64,000 nucleotides of DNA from an uncultured Bacteroides sp. (GTDB taxonomy: Bacteria; Bacteroidota; Bacteroidia; Bacteroidales; Bacteroidaceae). Under the pieces are notes generated by a model. That model did not search any database, was not told the origin of the DNA, and saw nothing but the letters and a program-made list of their open reading frames with translations. Position numbers and translations under genes: made by a program. The stretch spans positions 62,001-126,000 of the forward strand of contig CAAEFE010000086.1 of assembly GCA_900755095.1 (NCBI GenBank), read 5' to 3'. Of the stretch, positions 46,754 through 54,917 are shown one piece after another; the stretch's first letter is position 1, and each line of letters begins with the position of its first letter.

Positions 46754-47374
46754 ATGAGTGCAAAGTATGATTTATATGAGACACCGGACGTTCAGAATAC
46801 AGGAGAACAACAACCGCTTCATGCCCGCATTGTCCCAAGCGGAACCTACTCGAAAAAAGAGTTTCTGGAACGTGTGTCCCACTCTTCCCAAACATTTAAT
46901 TATAATGTGATAGATGCAGTGGTAGGAATTGTGATCGATGAACTTGCCGAAGCTTTATCAGAAGGATATGTTGTAGAACTTGGCGAACTCGGGCATTTTA
47001 GCATCTCTTTGAAATGTACGCATAAAGTAATGACTAAACGTGAGATTCGTGCCGAATCAATCTGTTTTGATAACGTGCATTTGCGCACTTCCAAAGGGTT
47101 CAAAAGGAAGATTAAGCGTGAAATAGAGTTGGAACGTGTGGACAAATCCAAACACTCTTCTCAAAAAGTGGAATTTTCTATGGAGCAACGCCAACAGCTT
47201 TTACAGGAATTTCTAAAGAAAAATGGTGGTATTACCCGATTGGAATATAGTAGCCTGACCGGACTTTCCCGGCTGAAAGCAATAGATGATTTGAATATTT
47301 TCATTGAGAAAGGGATTCTTCGTAAACGTGGAGCTGGAAGAACCGTGTTTTATGTCTGGCAACATGAAGAATGA
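46754..47374 (+). CDS. HU-like DNA-binding protein with C-terminal winged helix
   Basis: The 206-residue protein has a Bacteroidetes HU-like domain at about 20-125 (HARIVPSGTYSKKEFLERVS, VVELGELGHFSISLKC, HLRTSKGFKRKIKREIELERV). The C-terminal 60 residues (LLQEFLKKNGGITRLEYSSLTGLSRLKAIDDLNIFIEKGILRKRGAGRTVFYVW) form a clear winged helix. HU-like proteins bend DNA; the second domain should give sequence specificity. It is preceded by the 22-base-period array, which it may bind. Confidence 0.85.
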   Translation: MSAKYDLYETPDVQNTGEQQPLHARIVPSGTYSKKEFLERVSHSSQTFNYNVIDAVVGIVIDELAEALSEGYVVELGELGHFSISLKCTHKVMTKREIRAESICFDNVHLRTSKGFKRKIKREIELERVDKSKHSSQKVEFSMEQRQQLLQEFLKKNGGITRLEYSSLTGLSRLKAIDDLNIFIEKGILRKRGAGRTVFYVWQHEE

Positions 47375-47457
47375 TAATCAACTAAAAAATCCTCGTGCTG
47401 TTACTGACAGCTTTGTGTTTTTTGTCATTCACGGTAACACATATTAAGATGTATAAC

Positions 47458-47488
47458 TTGCTGATTATTTTTCATACTGTTATATTTG
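47458..47488 (+). promoter_or_regulatory. Promoter of the His-rich/TonB receptor operon
   Basis: TTG at 47458-47460, a 20-base spacer and TATATTTG at 47481-47488, 31 bases before the start of the small His-rich protein. GGGAGA just before that ATG is a fair ribosome binding site. Confidence 0.7.
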
Positions 47489-47519
47489 TCCCGCTATTCT
47501 ATTAATCAATAGAGGGAGA

Positions 47520-47834
47520 ATGTATCAAAAGAAAAATATAAGGGTATATATAGCATGGATGTTATTCATGACATTCATTCCCTTCTTTGTAGTGAAGACC
47601 TTTCACTATCATGGAAGTGAGGATGAAAAGTCGTGTTCCCATGCAAAGCATTCTCACCAATCATCTGATGATTGTGCGATCTGCCAATACTCCCTTTCTT
47701 TCTTTACTGAACCTCAACCGATAGAATTTCATTGCACACTGACGCTCGTGCCCTACGAGCCGATTATTTACCAGGATAAGGTTGTTTGCAAACGAACTTA
47801 TTCGCATCATTTACGCGGGCCTCCGGTCGCATGA
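47520..47834 (+). CDS. Small membrane-anchored His/Cys-rich protein, probably metal-binding
   Basis: The 104-residue protein has an N-terminal hydrophobic helix (VYIAWMLFMTFIPFFVVKTF) and then many metal ligands: HYHGSEDEKSCSHAKHSHQSSDDCAICQYSLSFF. The CAIC pair and His cluster suggest zinc or copper binding. Similar small proteins occur before TonB receptors for metals in Bacteroidetes. It lies 87 bases upstream of a TonB-dependent receptor on the same strand and is probably the first gene of that operon. Confidence 0.7.
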   Translation: MYQKKNIRVYIAWMLFMTFIPFFVVKTFHYHGSEDEKSCSHAKHSHQSSDDCAICQYSLSFFTEPQPIEFHCTLTLVPYEPIIYQDKVVCKRTYSHHLRGPPVA

Positions 47835-47921
47835 TTACATACTCATATTTTCAATGGAGATAGATTGGCTTTCAATCTATCCTTACATTCATTTTACACA
47901 TTAAATAAAAGATTGTAATTG

Positions 47922-50081
47922 ATGCGTATCGGAATTATTTCGGGCGTAATAGGGCTATTTGTAACCTTATCCGTCCATGCACAGAAATCCGATTCAATCA
48001 AGAGCATGCTTTTGCCTGATGTTGTGGTAACCGAAACGTACCAGCAACGTCAAGCGAAAAAGTCTGCCCTTACGGTTGATGTAGCCGATCAGGATTTTTT
48101 GCGCAAACATTTTACAGGAAACTTCATGCAGGCGATGGAGAATATTCCCGGAGTACAGGCAATGGATATTGGTTCGGGCTTCTCCAAACCGATGGTTCGC
48201 GGAATGGGATTCAACCGGATTGCTGTATTGGAAAACGGAATCAAACAGGAAGGACAACAATGGGGAGCCGATCACGGACTAGAACTGGATGCTTTCAATA
48301 TCGGAGCAGTCAATGTATTGAAAGGACCCTCCTCACTGCTTTATGGCAGTGATGCAATGGGAGGAGTGATTGATGTTGTTCCGTCGGCTGTTCCTGCTGA
48401 TAATCGTGTATTCGGAGATGTCACACTGCTGGGTAAATCAGTCAATGGAACCATCGGAGGATCACTGATGCTGGGAATCAGGAAGAATGCCTGGTACTCC
48501 CATATTCGTTATTCGGAACAACATTTCGGTGACTATCGTATTCCGACGGATTCTATTGTCTACCTGACACAAAGAATTCCCATATATGGGCGTAAACTCA
48601 AGAATACAGCAGGCATTGAACGCAATATCGGACTTTTTACCCAATATCAACGAAGAGCCTATAAAGCGAATTATGCTGTGAGTAATGTATATCAAAAGAC
48701 GGGATTCTTTCCGGGGGCACATGGCATACCCGATGCGTCACGTGTGGAAGATGATGGAGACAGCCGTAATATTGAATTGCCATTCAGTAAAGTGAATCAC
48801 CTGAAAGTGACCACCCACCAGCAATATGCATGGGAGAAACTGATCTTGTCAGGCGATTTAGGTTTCCAGAACAATCACCGTGAAGAGTGGAGTGCTTTCC
48901 ATACTCACTATGGTTCGCAACCCGCACCGGAGAAAGACCCCGATAAGGAACTTGCTTTTAATCTGAACACTTTCAGTGCTTCGGTGAAAGCTCGTTTTAT
49001 TGGTTCTTCTTCGTGGGAACATATATTGGGGTGGGATGGACAACATCAACGGAACGACATTTCCGGCTATTCGTTTTTACTGCCTGAATATCGCCGTTCC
49101 ACTACCGGAATGCTTTGGCTTACGACATACAGACCCAACAATGTGTTTTCAGTCAGCGGAGGAGTGCGATATGACTACGGATATATGAATATCTCTTCGC
49201 ATGAAGATACTTACCTTGCCGATTATCTTCGGAAACAGGGCTATGATCCGGAACAGATAGACTTCTACAAGTGGAACAGTCACTCTGTGAATAAGCACTA
49301 CGGTGATTATTCTCTTTCTCTGGGATTGGTATGGACTCCCTCCGACAAACATCTGGTAAAGGTGAATATCGGGCGTAGTTTCCGCCTGCCCGGTGCGAAT
49401 GAGTTGGCTGCCAACGGTGTACATCACGGCACTTTCCGCCATGAACAGGGAGATGCAAACCTAAAGTCCGAACAAGGCTGGCAACTGGACGCTTCTTATC
49501 ATCTGAAGTACCGGGGAATTTCTTTCTCCGTCTCTCCATTTGTCAGTTGGTTCAGCAATTACATCTTTCTGCGTCCTACTGGAGAGTGGTCTGTATTGCC
49601 TCATGCCGGACAAATCTATCGCTATACCGGAGCAGAAGCGCTATTTGCAGGAACTGAAGCTACCGTAGATGTTGATTTTCTGCGCAACTTCAATTATCGG
49701 ATTTCCGCTGAATACGTTTACACCTATAATTGTGATGAACATATTCCATTGAGTTTCTCGCCACCTCCTGTTATGCGCAATACATTAACCTGGCAAAAGA
49801 ATTGGTATATGTTGTATGCAGAATGGCAGAGCATTGCCCGGCAAAATAGAGTGGACCGTAACGAAGACCGTACAGCCGGAGCAAATCTCTTTCATCTGGG
49901 TGGTTCATTGAATATTCCGATAGGTGGAAACAATGAGATTGAAATAACCCTGACCGCCCGGAATATATTCGATACCCGATATTACAATCATCTTAGTTTT
50001 TACAGGAAAGTTGAAATCCCCGAACCGGGACGTAACTTCCAGATATTAATCAAAGTTCCATTTAAAAAATTACTGAAATGA
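47922..50081 (+). CDS. TonB-dependent receptor, probably for a metal (ZnuD-like)
   Basis: From the ATG at 47922 (MRIGIISGVIGLFVTLSVHAQ) the protein has 719 residues. There is no carboxypeptidase-regulatory-like domain, unlike SusC. The TonB-box-like LPDVVVTETYQQ leads into the plug (MENIPGVQAMDIGSGFSKPMVRGMGFNRIAVLENGIKQEGQQWG region, about 70-115) and then a 22-strand barrel. The plug text with GADHGLELDAF resembles the ZnuD/CirA-like group. Its His-rich neighbours on both sides point to zinc, with copper as another option. Its stop overlaps the start of the next gene. Confidence 0.82.
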   Translation: MRIGIISGVIGLFVTLSVHAQKSDSIKSMLLPDVVVTETYQQRQAKKSALTVDVADQDFLRKHFTGNFMQAMENIPGVQAMDIGSGFSKPMVRGMGFNRIAVLENGIKQEGQQWGADHGLELDAFNIGAVNVLKGPSSLLYGSDAMGGVIDVVPSAVPADNRVFGDVTLLGKSVNGTIGGSLMLGIRKNAWYSHIRYSEQHFGDYRIPTDSIVYLTQRIPIYGRKLKNTAGIERNIGLFTQYQRRAYKANYAVSNVYQKTGFFPGAHGIPDASRVEDDGDSRNIELPFSKVNHLKVTTHQQYAWEKLILSGDLGFQNNHREEWSAFHTHYGSQPAPEKDPDKELAFNLNTFSASVKARFIGSSSWEHILGWDGQHQRNDISGYSFLLPEYRRSTTGMLWLTTYRPNNVFSVSGGVRYDYGYMNISSHEDTYLADYLRKQGYDPEQIDFYKWNSHSVNKHYGDYSLSLGLVWTPSDKHLVKVNIGRSFRLPGANELAANGVHHGTFRHEQGDANLKSEQGWQLDASYHLKYRGISFSVSPFVSWFSNYIFLRPTGEWSVLPHAGQIYRYTGAEALFAGTEATVDVDFLRNFNYRISAEYVYTYNCDEHIPLSFSPPPVMRNTLTWQKNWYMLYAEWQSIARQNRVDRNEDRTAGANLFHLGGSLNIPIGGNNEIEITLTARNIFDTRYYNHLSFYRKVEIPEPGRNFQILIKVPFKKLLK

Positions 50082-50569
50082 AAAATAAATTTTATCTCCC
50101 AATGATTAGCCTTTTGGCAACAGTTACTTTCATGTTTTCCTCTTGTGATAATGATGACTCCAGTGATACGACCAAACCTCTGATTGAACTTCACGAACCG
50201 GAAGAAGGTCAGGCTTTGGAGATAGGAAACGAACATGGGGTTCATTTTGAAATGGATTTGTCGGATGATGTCATGCTGAAATCCTATAAGATTGAAATTC
50301 ATAGTAATTTCGACCACCATTCACACGGAGGTAATAGCAGGGCTGCACAGGAAACAGTAGATTTTAGTTTCAACAGATCCTACGATGTGTCCGGACAGAA
50401 AACCGCCCATATTCATCATCACGATATTGTAATACCGGCCAATGCTACTGCAGGAGATTATCATTTGATGGTTTATTGCACGGATGCCGCAGGTAACGAA
50501 TCTTATATCGCACGCAATATCAAATTAAGTAATGAGGTGGAAGACGAAGACCATCACCATGATGAATAA
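50078..50569 (+). CDS. DUF4625 His-rich lipoprotein
   Basis: The 163-residue protein has a lipoprotein signal (TFMFSSCDNDDSSD), an Asp-rich start suited to surface export, and one beta-sandwich domain of DUF4625 type (PLIELHEPEEGQALEIGNEHGVHFEMDLSDDVMLKSYKIEIHSNF region). His clusters (FDHHSHGG, AHIHHHDIVIP, and the final DHHHDE) strongly suggest metal binding. It overlaps the TonB receptor stop by four bases. I infer that it captures metal at the surface for the receptor. Confidence 0.82.
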   Translation: MKNKFYLPMISLLATVTFMFSSCDNDDSSDTTKPLIELHEPEEGQALEIGNEHGVHFEMDLSDDVMLKSYKIEIHSNFDHHSHGGNSRAAQETVDFSFNRSYDVSGQKTAHIHHHDIVIPANATAGDYHLMVYCTDAAGNESYIARNIKLSNEVEDEDHHHDE

Positions 50570-50663
50570 GACAATACATAGAGAAAGAATGAGGTGAGGT
50601 CAAAAAGGGACGTTTGACACATTCCCATTCTGTTTTTTTACGTAATGAGTATTTTTTCTTTCG

Positions 50664-50692
50664 AAAGGTGTAATATCTATTACACCTTTTTT
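50664..50692. terminator. Perfect 12-base palindrome before nrfH: terminator or operator
   Basis: AAAGGTGTAATA (50664-50675) and TATTACACCTTT (50678-50689) form a perfect stem with a two-base centre followed by TTTG. It could end the metal operon transcript. It also lies 14 bases before the nrfH -7 box (TACTTTTG, 50706-50713), the place expected for a regulator such as a Crp/Fnr-type protein. Confidence 0.6.
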
Positions 50693-50731
50693 GTTTCCAA
50701 TCCTTTACTTTTGTGAAAAATACTTTTTCGT

Positions 50732-51331
50732 ATGATGAAGTTTCCAATAATAAATCGACTCTTTCCTTCTTATAAATGGAAGGTAGCGGCTGTCATCATT
50801 GGCGGTGTTATTGTGGGTGGAGGAGCACTGTTTATGTATATGCTCCGGGCGCATACCTATCTTGGAGATGACCCGGCTGCATGCGTGAATTGTCACATTA
50901 TGACTCCTTACTATGCAACCTGGTTCCATAGTTCACATGCCCGGAATGCCACTTGCAATGATTGTCATGTGCCGCATGAAAATGCTGTGAAGAAATGGAC
51001 CTTTAAAGGTATGGACGGTATGAAACACGTGGCTGCATTTCTTACCAAAAGCGAGCCGCAGGTCATTCAGGCTCATGAAGCCAGTTCCGAAGTGATTATG
51101 AATAATTGCATCCGCTGTCATACACAACTCAATACGGAATTTGTGAAGACGGGGAAGATTGATTATATGATGTCACAGGTAGGAGAGGGGAAGGCTTGCT
51201 GGGATTGCCATCGTGATGTTCCTCATGGTGGAAAGAATTCCCTGTCCGGTACTCCGGGAGCGATTGTTCCTCTTCCGGAATCGCCTGTTCCCGAATGGCT
51301 CCGGAAGATGGTGAATCAGAAAGATAAATAA
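50732..51331 (+). CDS. nrfH: Cytochrome c nitrite reductase, membrane quinol-oxidising subunit
   Basis: The 199-residue protein has one N-terminal membrane helix (VAAVIIGGVIVGGGALFMYML) and four heme c motifs: CVNCH near 51, CNDCH near 74, CIRCH near 126 and CWDCH near 156. This is the NapC/NrfH architecture. It passes electrons from menaquinol to NrfA at the outer face of the inner membrane. The nrfA gene follows after 39 bases. Confidence 0.95.
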   Translation: MMKFPIINRLFPSYKWKVAAVIIGGVIVGGGALFMYMLRAHTYLGDDPAACVNCHIMTPYYATWFHSSHARNATCNDCHVPHENAVKKWTFKGMDGMKHVAAFLTKSEPQVIQAHEASSEVIMNNCIRCHTQLNTEFVKTGKIDYMMSQVGEGKACWDCHRDVPHGGKNSLSGTPGAIVPLPESPVPEWLRKMVNQKDK

Positions 51332-51370
51332 GAAATGAAATACGTAATAAAATAATAAAACCGATATACA

Positions 51371-52852
51371 ATGGAAAAGAAATTAAAATCATGGCAAGGA
51401 TGGCTGTTGTTCGGAGGTTCAATGGTCGTTGTATTTGTTTTGGGATTATGCGTTTCTGCGTTGATGGAACGGAGGGCGGAAGTTGCCAGCATTTTCAATA
51501 ACCGTAAAAACGTTATCAAAGGGATTGAAGCACGAAATGAACTGTTTAAGAATGACTTTCCCCGTGAATACCAGACTTGGACGGAGACTGCAAAGACTGA
51601 CTTTGAGAGTGAATTTAATGGAAATATTGCTGTAGATGCTTTGGAAAAACGTCCTGAAATGGTGATTCTATGGGCGGGATATGCTTTCTCAAAAGATTAT
51701 TCCACTCCACGGGGACACATGCATGCCATTGAGGATATTACGGCATCTTTGCGTACCGGTTCGCCCATGAGCCCGACCGAAGGTCCTCAACCGTCTACCT
51801 GTTGGACTTGTAAGAGTCCGGATGTTCCCCGTATGATGGAGGCATTGGGTGTCGATTCTTTCTATAACAATAAATGGGGGGCTATGGGCGCCGAAATTGT
51901 GAATCCTATCGGATGCTCCGATTGTCATGATCCCGAAACAATGAATCTTCATATCAGTCGTCCCGCTTTGATAGAGGCTTTCCAACGTCAGGGTAAAGAC
52001 ATCACTAAAGCTACTCCGCAGGAGATGCGTTCATTGGTATGTGCACAATGTCATGTGGAATATTATTTCAAAGGGGATGGTAAGTATCTGACTTTCCCCT
52101 GGGACAAAGGTTTTACGGTAGAAGATATGGAGGCTTATTATGATGAGGCCGGTTTCTATGATTATATTCATAAATTGAGCCGTACTCCGATTCTGAAAGC
52201 ACAGCATCCTGACTATGAGATTTGTCAGATGGGTATCCACGGACAGAGAGGTGTTTCTTGTGCCGATTGTCACATGCCGTATAAGAGTGAAGGTGGTGTG
52301 AAATTCAGCGATCACCATATCCAAAGCCCGTTGGCTATGATTGACCGCACCTGTCAGGTTTGTCACCGCGAAAGTGAAGAGACTTTACGTAATAATGTGT
52401 ACGAACGCCAACGTAAAGCGAATGAAATCCGTAACCGTCTGGAACAGGAATTGGCAAAAGCACATATCGAAGCTAAATTTGCCTGGGACAAGGGTGCTAC
52501 AGAAACACAGATGAAAGATGTGCTCGCACTGATTCGTCAGGCACAATGGCGTTGGGATTTCGGAGTAGCTTCACACGGAGGTTCTTTCCACGCACCGCAG
52601 GAAATTCAGAGAATTCTTTCTCATGGATTGGATCGTGCCATGCAAGCCCGTCTGGCTGTATCCAAAGTATTGGCAAAGAATGGATATACGGGAGATGTTC
52701 CGATGCCGGACATTTCAACAAAGGCAAAAGCACAGGAATATATCGGCTTGGATATGGATGCTGAAAGAGCGACTAAGGAGAAATTCCTGAAAACAACTGT
52801 TCCGGCATGGTTGGAGAAAGCGAAAGAAAACGGCCGTCTGGCACAGAAATAA
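51371..52852 (+). CDS. nrfA: Cytochrome c nitrite reductase, catalytic subunit
   Basis: The 493-residue protein has an N-terminal membrane/signal helix and five hemes: the catalytic CWTCK (near 143, with Lys as the distal ligand) and four CxxCH motifs, CSDCH, CAQCH, CADCH and CQVCH. QMGIHGQRGVSCADCHMP includes the active-site His. It reduces nitrite to ammonium with six electrons in the periplasm. The CxxCK heme needs no dedicated NrfEFG lyase gene in this group. The ResB- and CcsA-like genes that follow probably serve its heme attachment. An older nrfA relic lies at 37791-37964. Confidence 0.96.
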   Translation: MEKKLKSWQGWLLFGGSMVVVFVLGLCVSALMERRAEVASIFNNRKNVIKGIEARNELFKNDFPREYQTWTETAKTDFESEFNGNIAVDALEKRPEMVILWAGYAFSKDYSTPRGHMHAIEDITASLRTGSPMSPTEGPQPSTCWTCKSPDVPRMMEALGVDSFYNNKWGAMGAEIVNPIGCSDCHDPETMNLHISRPALIEAFQRQGKDITKATPQEMRSLVCAQCHVEYYFKGDGKYLTFPWDKGFTVEDMEAYYDEAGFYDYIHKLSRTPILKAQHPDYEICQMGIHGQRGVSCADCHMPYKSEGGVKFSDHHIQSPLAMIDRTCQVCHRESEETLRNNVYERQRKANEIRNRLEQELAKAHIEAKFAWDKGATETQMKDVLALIRQAQWRWDFGVASHGGSFHAPQEIQRILSHGLDRAMQARLAVSKVLAKNGYTGDVPMPDISTKAKAQEYIGLDMDAERATKEKFLKTTVPAWLEKAKENGRLAQK

Positions 52853-52864
52853 GAGAATTTATAT

Positions 52865-54100
52865 ATGTGGAGCAAACCATGGAGTTATAAAGAAGGGCTG
52901 GTGATTGGCGCAGGATTACTGGTGATAGGGCTATTGCTGCAAATGACAGTGGGAGCCATACATTGGGACCTGTTTGCCTGTCCGGTCAATGTGATTGTGT
53001 TAGTGGTTTATATCATTGCTTTGGTAGCCATGCACCTTCTTCGCAAACGTGTCTATTTATTCGGATGGTTGAGTCATTATTCCGCTGCTGTCTCGTCTCT
53101 ATTGTGGGTGGTCGGCATGACAGTAGTGATGGGACTGATCCGGCAGGCTCCTTCCGGTCATGCTCCGGCTGATCTGCTGGGATTTTCGCAGATGATTTCT
53201 TCCTGGCCTTTTGTCCTGCTCTACTTTTGGATGGTCACCGCCTTGGGGCTGACAATCCTTCGCACCGGTTTCTCTTTGAAGATCAGCAGGATTTCTTTCC
53301 TACTGAATCATATCGGATTGTTTATTGCACTGATAACAGCCACTTTGGGAAATGCCGATATGCAAAGGTTGAAAATGACAACCCGGATGGGAAGTGCCGA
53401 ATGGCGGGCTACGGATGATAAAGGTCAACTGATTGAACTTCCGCTGGCTATCGAACTGAAGGATTTCACTATCGACGAATATCCTCCGAAACTGATGTTG
53501 ATTGATAATGAAACCGGCCGTACGCTTCCCGAAAAATCTCCTGTACATGTATTGTTGGAAGAGGGAGTGACAAATGGCAGCTTGCAGGACTGGCAGCTAA
53601 CTATTGAGCAATCTATTCCGATGGCTGCTTCTGTGGCTACCGAAGATATTTTGAAGTTTACTGAATTTCATTCGATGGGAGCGACTTATGCTGTCTATCT
53701 GAAAGCAGTCAATCAGAAGAATCAAACAACCAAAGAGGGATGGGTAAGTTGCGGTAGTTTTCTTTTTCCCTATAAGGCAATCCGGCTGGATTCTTTAACC
53801 AGTATTGTAATGCCGGAACGGGAACCGCAGCGATTTGTATCGGAAGTGAAGATTTACACACAAGAAGGAACGATCACGGGAGGAACCATTGAAGTGAACC
53901 GCCCGATGGAGATAGAAGGTTGGAAAATTTATCAACTTAGTTACGATGAAACAAAGGGACGATGGAGCGATATCAGTGTCTTCGAGTTGGTTCGCGATCC
54001 GTGGTTGCCGGTTGTTTACACAGGAATAATAATGATGATGGCAGGAGCCATCTGTCTGTTTGTCAGCGCACAAAAGAGGAAAGAGGAGGACAAAGCATGA
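52865..54100 (+). CDS. ResB-like cytochrome c assembly protein
   Basis: The 411-residue protein has four N-terminal membrane helices within about 165 residues. A periplasmic region follows (about 175-365) with a ResB-like ending (MEIEGWKIYQLSYDETKGRWSDISVFELVRDPWLPVVYTGIIMMMAGAICLF), where RDPWLPVVYTGI is a conserved ResB feature before the last helix. ResB works with CcsA to carry heme across the membrane and attach it to apocytochromes. It starts 13 bases after nrfA and overlaps the next gene by four bases. Confidence 0.85.
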   Translation: MWSKPWSYKEGLVIGAGLLVIGLLLQMTVGAIHWDLFACPVNVIVLVVYIIALVAMHLLRKRVYLFGWLSHYSAAVSSLLWVVGMTVVMGLIRQAPSGHAPADLLGFSQMISSWPFVLLYFWMVTALGLTILRTGFSLKISRISFLLNHIGLFIALITATLGNADMQRLKMTTRMGSAEWRATDDKGQLIELPLAIELKDFTIDEYPPKLMLIDNETGRTLPEKSPVHVLLEEGVTNGSLQDWQLTIEQSIPMAASVATEDILKFTEFHSMGATYAVYLKAVNQKNQTTKEGWVSCGSFLFPYKAIRLDSLTSIVMPEREPQRFVSEVKIYTQEGTITGGTIEVNRPMEIEGWKIYQLSYDETKGRWSDISVFELVRDPWLPVVYTGIIMMMAGAICLFVSAQKRKEEDKA

Positions 54101-54888
54101 GTTGGGAATACTTTATACTATTTGCAATAGCCGCACTGGTTTGTTGGGCTTTGGGAGCTTTTGCTGCCTGGAAAGGTACAAAAACGGGATGGGCTTATGG
54201 ATTTACTTTCTTAGGTCTGGCTATTTTCTTCAGTTTCATTATCGGAATGTGGATTTCATTAGAACGTCCTCCGATGCGGACAATGGGAGAGACACGGCTG
54301 TGGTATTCTTTCTTCCTTCCGTTGGCGGGATTGATAACCTATGCACGCTGGAAGTATAAATGGATTTTAAGTTTCAGTTGCATCCTTTCATTGGTCTTTA
54401 TTTGTATCAATATCTTCAAACCGGAGATTCATAATAAGACGTTGATGCCTGCTTTGCAAAGCCCGTGGTTTGCCCCTCATGTCATTGTGTATATGTTTGC
54501 TTATGCTATGTTGGGAGCGGCGACGGTGATGGCCGTCTATCTGCTTTGGTTCAAAAAGAAGGAGATTGAACGGAAAGAAATGGATTTGTGTGACAACCTC
54601 ACCTATGTAGGTCTGGCATTTATGACATTAGGTATGCTTACCGGAGCTATCTGGGCAAAAGAAGCCTGGGGACATTACTGGGCTTGGGACCCGAAAGAGA
54701 CTTGGGCGGCAGCTACCTGGTTCGCTTATCTGGTGTATATCCATTTCAGATTGGGCAAGCCATTGAAGGCACGTCCTGCGTTGATTATTCTGTTAGTATC
54801 ATTTGTCCTGTTGCAAATGTGCTGGTATGGAATCAATTACCTTCCGGCCGCGCAAGGAGTCAGTGTGCATACTTATAATTTAAATTGA
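54097..54888 (+). CDS. CcsA-family heme export and cytochrome c ligation protein
   Basis: From the ATG at 54097 (MSWEYFILFAIAALVCWALG), which overlaps the ResB stop as ATGA, the protein has 263 residues and about eight membrane helices. The tryptophan-rich heme-handling motif WGHYWAWDPKETWAAATW (about 192-209) is diagnostic of the CcmF/CcsA family, and the flanking His residues are present (HVIVYMFAYA, HFRLGK). Together with the ResB-like protein it forms a system II cytochrome c synthase, split in two genes here. The frame stays open upstream, but that part lies in the resB coding region. Confidence 0.9.
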   Translation: MSWEYFILFAIAALVCWALGAFAAWKGTKTGWAYGFTFLGLAIFFSFIIGMWISLERPPMRTMGETRLWYSFFLPLAGLITYARWKYKWILSFSCILSLVFICINIFKPEIHNKTLMPALQSPWFAPHVIVYMFAYAMLGAATVMAVYLLWFKKKEIERKEMDLCDNLTYVGLAFMTLGMLTGAIWAKEAWGHYWAWDPKETWAAATWFAYLVYIHFRLGKPLKARPALIILLVSFVLLQMCWYGINYLPAAQGVSVHTYNLN

Positions 54889-54917
54889 AATATCGAATCA
54901 CTTAAACTTCAATATCA

